Shown here: positions 13,715 to 15,031 of the stretch, in pieces | How the letters are laid out: the number at the start of each line of letters is the position of its first letter | Position numbering within the stretch: the stretch's first letter is position 1 | From: Bacteroidetes bacterium CG23_combo_of_CG06-09_8_20_14_all_32_9 | GTDB taxonomy: Bacteria > Bacteroidota > Bacteroidia > Bacteroidales > GWA2-32-17 | Length of the DNA: 15,031 bases | NCBI GenBank assembly: GCA_002771395.1 | Contig: PCSS01000037.1 | Coordinates: 1 to 15,031, forward strand | Direction of reading: 5' to 3' | Notes under the pieces: generated by a model | The model's input: only the letters and a program-made list of their open reading frames with translations | The model's database searches: none | What the model was told of the DNA's origin: nothing | Translations under genes and position numbers: made by a program

Positions 13715-13908
13715 TTTAATGTTTAAATTAATACTATGTTAAGAATTTTGAAAATATTATACAAATGTACATATAATTATAATATAATGAAACATTTTTT
13801 CAAAATTTTATTTTATAATACATTTATAACAATATCAGATAGATAGAACAATATTTAATGTTAATATTTAAGTTTAATGTTAATATACAAATACTTATTT
13901 AATGTTAA
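13715..13908. repeat. Cluster of TTTAATGTTAA repeats upstream of the AP2 gene
   Basis: TTTAATGTTAATAT occurs at 13854-13867 and 13873-13886, TTTAATGTTAA at 13898-13908, and the variant TTTAATGTTTAA at 13715-13726, between the promoter and the AP2 start codon. The distances between the first three are 19 and 25 bp. They could be binding sites for a regulator, possibly the AP2 protein itself. AT richness makes some chance recurrence possible. Confidence 0.5.
13762..13792 (-). promoter_or_regulatory. Putative promoter of the AP2 gene
   Basis: On the minus strand TACATTTG (13769 to 13762) matches the TAnnTTTG -7 box exactly, and TTTC (13792 to 13789) lies 19 bp upstream as a one-mismatch -33 element. 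The leader would be about 45 nt. Confidence 0.5.
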
Positions 13909-14006
13909 AAACAGCATTTTTTCTATTATTTTAAAAATATTAGTAAAAAATAGCAATCTTAATAGTAATTAAGGGGATTTGAAATAATTAATTCCAATAA
14001 AAATAA

Positions 14007-14077
14007 AGAGGAATAGAGGTATAGGGAAATACGGCTGTATCCTTATACCTTTATACCCTATACTTTCATACCTAATT
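14007..14077. repeat. Imperfect palindromic repeat, copy 2 of a dispersed family
   Basis: AGAGGAATAG (14007-14016), then AGGTATAGGG on the left, and CCTTATACCTTTATACCC (14041-14058) on the right, pair imperfectly around a short centre. It shares its left 10-mer and right ATACCTTTATACC with the palindrome at 71-136, in the same arrangement. Confidence 0.6.
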
Positions 14078-14231
14078 TGCAAAATGGGATTTATTTTTTT
14101 CATGTCCCCTAACTTTGTTATTATTCGGTTTGCTTGTTACTTGTTGCCGGTAAAAACCAGTAACCAGAAGCCAAAGGACACATCCCTGATTTCCTATCCA
14201 AACAGTTACCTGATTTTGTTAGTTTATTTTT

Positions 14232-14239
14232 TAATTTTG
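14232..14239 (+). promoter_or_regulatory. -7 box of the tRNA-Thr gene
   Basis: TAATTTTG matches TAnnTTTG exactly and ends 9 nt before the tRNA. A TTTG at 14215-14218 is too close (13 bp) to serve as a normal -33 element, so only the -7 half is supported. Confidence 0.45.
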
Positions 14240-14248
14240 CTGCAAATT

Positions 14249-14321
14249 GCCTCTTTAGCTCAGTTGGTAGAGCAACGGTTTCGTAAACCGCAGGTCGTGG
14301 GTTCAAGTCCCATGAGAGGCT
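14249..14321 (+). tRNA. tRNA-Thr (anticodon CGT)
   Basis: A full 73-nt cloverleaf. The acceptor stem GCCTCTT pairs with GAGAGGC (one G-U), the D arm is GCTC/GAGC, and the anticodon loop TTCGTAA is centred on CGT (14282-14284). The variable region is AGGTC, and the T arm GTGGG/CCCAT carries TTCAAGT; its first pair is G-T and the rest pair normally. The bottom A-C pair of the anticodon stem (14275 with 14291) is a mismatch. CGT reads ACG threonine codons, and the first acceptor pairs G-C and C-G fit threonine identity. CCA is not encoded. Confidence 0.94.
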
Positions 14322-14508
14322 CAAAGTTGTAATTTTTTTATTTTGTACCTACTCATCATCAAATGAAGAAAGACCGAAAAATGAACAATGTCAAATATTC
14401 AATTTACAATAAACAAACATACGAATAATAACAAAAATTTTTATTCCAATGATAAATAAATCAAAAATTACTACTAACTTTAAACTTCTAAAAATCTAAC
14501 TTTTAAAA

Positions 14509-14712
14509 ATGGAAATCTCTTTAAATAATAAAATAGAAAAATTTGACGAAGAAACGTTTAACATTACAGAACTCCTTAAAAGAAAGAATTTTACTTTTAG
14601 AATGCTGGTGGTAAAAGTAAATAATAAGATTGTGAAGCGAAACGATTTCGAAAACACCTTTGTTAAAAACGGCGACAATGTCAGTGTTATTCACCTTATC
14701 AGCGGTGGATAA
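14509..14712 (+). CDS. thiS: Sulfur carrier protein ThiS
   Basis: A 67-residue beta-grasp protein ending in Gly-Gly (HLISGG), the tail that is adenylated and then thiocarboxylated to carry sulfur into the thiazole ring of thiamine. MEISLNNKIEKFDEETFNIT forms the first hairpin, LLKRKNFTFRMLVVKVNNKI the helix and next strand, and FVKNGDNVSVIHLISGG the final strands. Length is normal for ThiS (about 65-67). No other thiamine gene is seen in the window, and a septum gene follows 53 bp later under its own promoter, so the carrier is either isolated or its partners lie elsewhere. I see no TPP riboswitch upstream. MoaD would be the alternative, but the short length favours ThiS. Confidence 0.88.
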   Translation: MEISLNNKIEKFDEETFNITELLKRKNFTFRMLVVKVNNKIVKRNDFENTFVKNGDNVSVIHLISGG

Positions 14713-14717
14713 TTTAA

Positions 14718-14749
14718 TTTTTAATTCTAAAATCAACTTCGTATATTTG
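14718..14749 (+). promoter_or_regulatory. Promoter of the DivIC-like gene
   Basis: TATATTTG at 14742-14749 matches TAnnTTTG exactly; TTTT at 14718-14721 lies 20 bp upstream as a one-mismatch -33 element. Transcription would start about 10 nt before the ATG at 14766. Confidence 0.55.
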
Positions 14750-14765
14750 AAAACAATTTGATGAT

Positions 14766-15031
14766 ATGAAATTTCCAAAAGCGATATTTATTAAACTACT
14801 TAAAAATAAGTATCTTCTTACTTCTTTGGCTTTTATTCTTTACATTACAATTTTTAGCCAAAACAACCTGATTGAAAGATTCTCAGCAATTCACGAACTC
14901 AAAAAACTCGAATCGCAAAAAGAATATTACCTTAAAATTATAAAAGACAATACCGAAAAAATTAAAGAACTAAAAACCGATCAGGCTCACCTTGAGAAAT
15001 TCGCCCGTGAAGAATATCTTATGAAAAAAGA
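14766..15031 (+). CDS. FtsB/DivIC-family septum formation initiator (partial, runs off window)
   Basis: The first 88 codons of an intact frame that continues past the window edge. A short basic start (MKFPKAIFIKLLKNKY) leads into one transmembrane helix (about 17-32, LLTSLAFILYITIFSQ). A coiled coil follows (about 36-75, HELKKLESQKEYYLKIIKDN, then TEKIKELKTDQAHLEKF), ending in the family signature KFAREEYLMKK. This is the layout of FtsB/DivIC bitopic division proteins, which form the FtsQ/DivIB-FtsL-FtsB complex that activates septal wall synthesis; the coiled coil would lie in the periplasm. Full-length relatives are about 100 residues, so only the end is missing. An upstream ATG at 14761 is followed at once by a stop and is not used. 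Confidence 0.9.
   Translation, partial: MKFPKAIFIKLLKNKYLLTSLAFILYITIFSQNNLIERFSAIHELKKLESQKEYYLKIIKDNTEKIKELKTDQAHLEKFAREEYLMKK

Larger units (their letters stand above)
13712..14248. other. Intergenic region between AP2 gene and tRNA-Thr
   Basis: No gene is called. It contains the AP2 promoter, a cluster of TTTAATGTTAA repeats, a dispersed palindrome (14007-14077), and an imperfect inverted segment around 14131-14176. A stop-free frame at 14084-14332 runs straight through the tRNA gene and is not credible. Confidence 0.6.

Noticed and set aside
13854..13908. CRISPR array
   Set aside because: The repeats are only 11-14 bp, spacing is irregular (5 and 11 bp between units), and no cas gene is present.
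14084..14332. 82-codon open frame on the plus strand and a 67-codon frame on the minus strand (14121-14324)
   Set aside because: Both overlap the whole tRNA-Thr gene; the protein sequence is a translation of the cloverleaf.
14322..14508. TPP riboswitch upstream of thiS
   Set aside because: I could not find the conserved THI-box CTGAGA-type core in this AT-rich stretch.

Overview
The window looks like a chromosomal segment from an AT-rich member of the Bacteroidota, probably an environmental Bacteroidales- or Flavobacteriia-like lineage. This rests on several points: promoter boxes fit the phylum's TTTG / TAnnTTTG consensus; many proteins carry signal peptides ending in ..Q; a secreted YwqK/MORN-type protein, a truncated CarboxypepD_reg receptor and a DivIC-like protein of the Bacteroidota type are present; and Shine-Dalgarno sequences are mostly weak. 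No species can be named from the sequence alone.

Layout. 1-351 is non-coding and repeat-bearing. 352-971 (minus) is an antitoxin/PIN-toxin pair with a 4-bp overlap. 972-1555 is non-coding and holds a small frameshifted coding remnant, a large GT/AC-rich imperfect inverted repeat and a good promoter. 1556-3295 (plus) is a secreted protein built of about 21 MORN-variant repeats; it runs convergently into a 3'-truncated outer-membrane receptor remnant (minus, to 3829). 4034-7701 is the standout: three co-directional, very AT-rich genes (UDP-galactopyranose mutase, DPM1-like GT2 glycosyltransferase, multi-membrane-span GT-C glycosyltransferase) with their own promoter, bounded on both sides by a perfect 34-bp direct repeat. 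7777-8358 (minus) is a secreted CAP-domain protein, divergent by 40 bp from a two-gene unit (plus): an ankyrin-repeat protein with a putative outer-membrane barrel tail, then a lipoprotein. A small outer-membrane barrel-like protein (minus) converges on the lipoprotein gene. 10936-13065 (plus) is the RNA-binding protein Tex, separated by a bidirectional terminator from an AP2-domain protein with a degenerate HNH-like half (minus). The right end has an intergenic repeat zone, tRNA-Thr(CGT), the sulfur carrier ThiS, and the 5' part of a FtsB/DivIC septum gene running off the window.

How the genes work together. Core functions (Tex, tRNA-Thr, ThiS, DivIC) occupy the right side; the left and centre are accessory. 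The three-gene glycosylation cassette can be read as one pathway: the mutase makes UDP-galactofuranose, the GT2 enzyme loads a sugar on polyprenyl phosphate, and the GT-C enzyme transfers it outside the membrane. That shared-sugar reading is inference. The matching direct repeats suggest the cassette was inserted, or can be lost, as a unit. The toxin pair, the truncated receptor, the frameshifted remnant and dispersed palindromic repeats at both ends of the window support a history of rearrangement in the left half.
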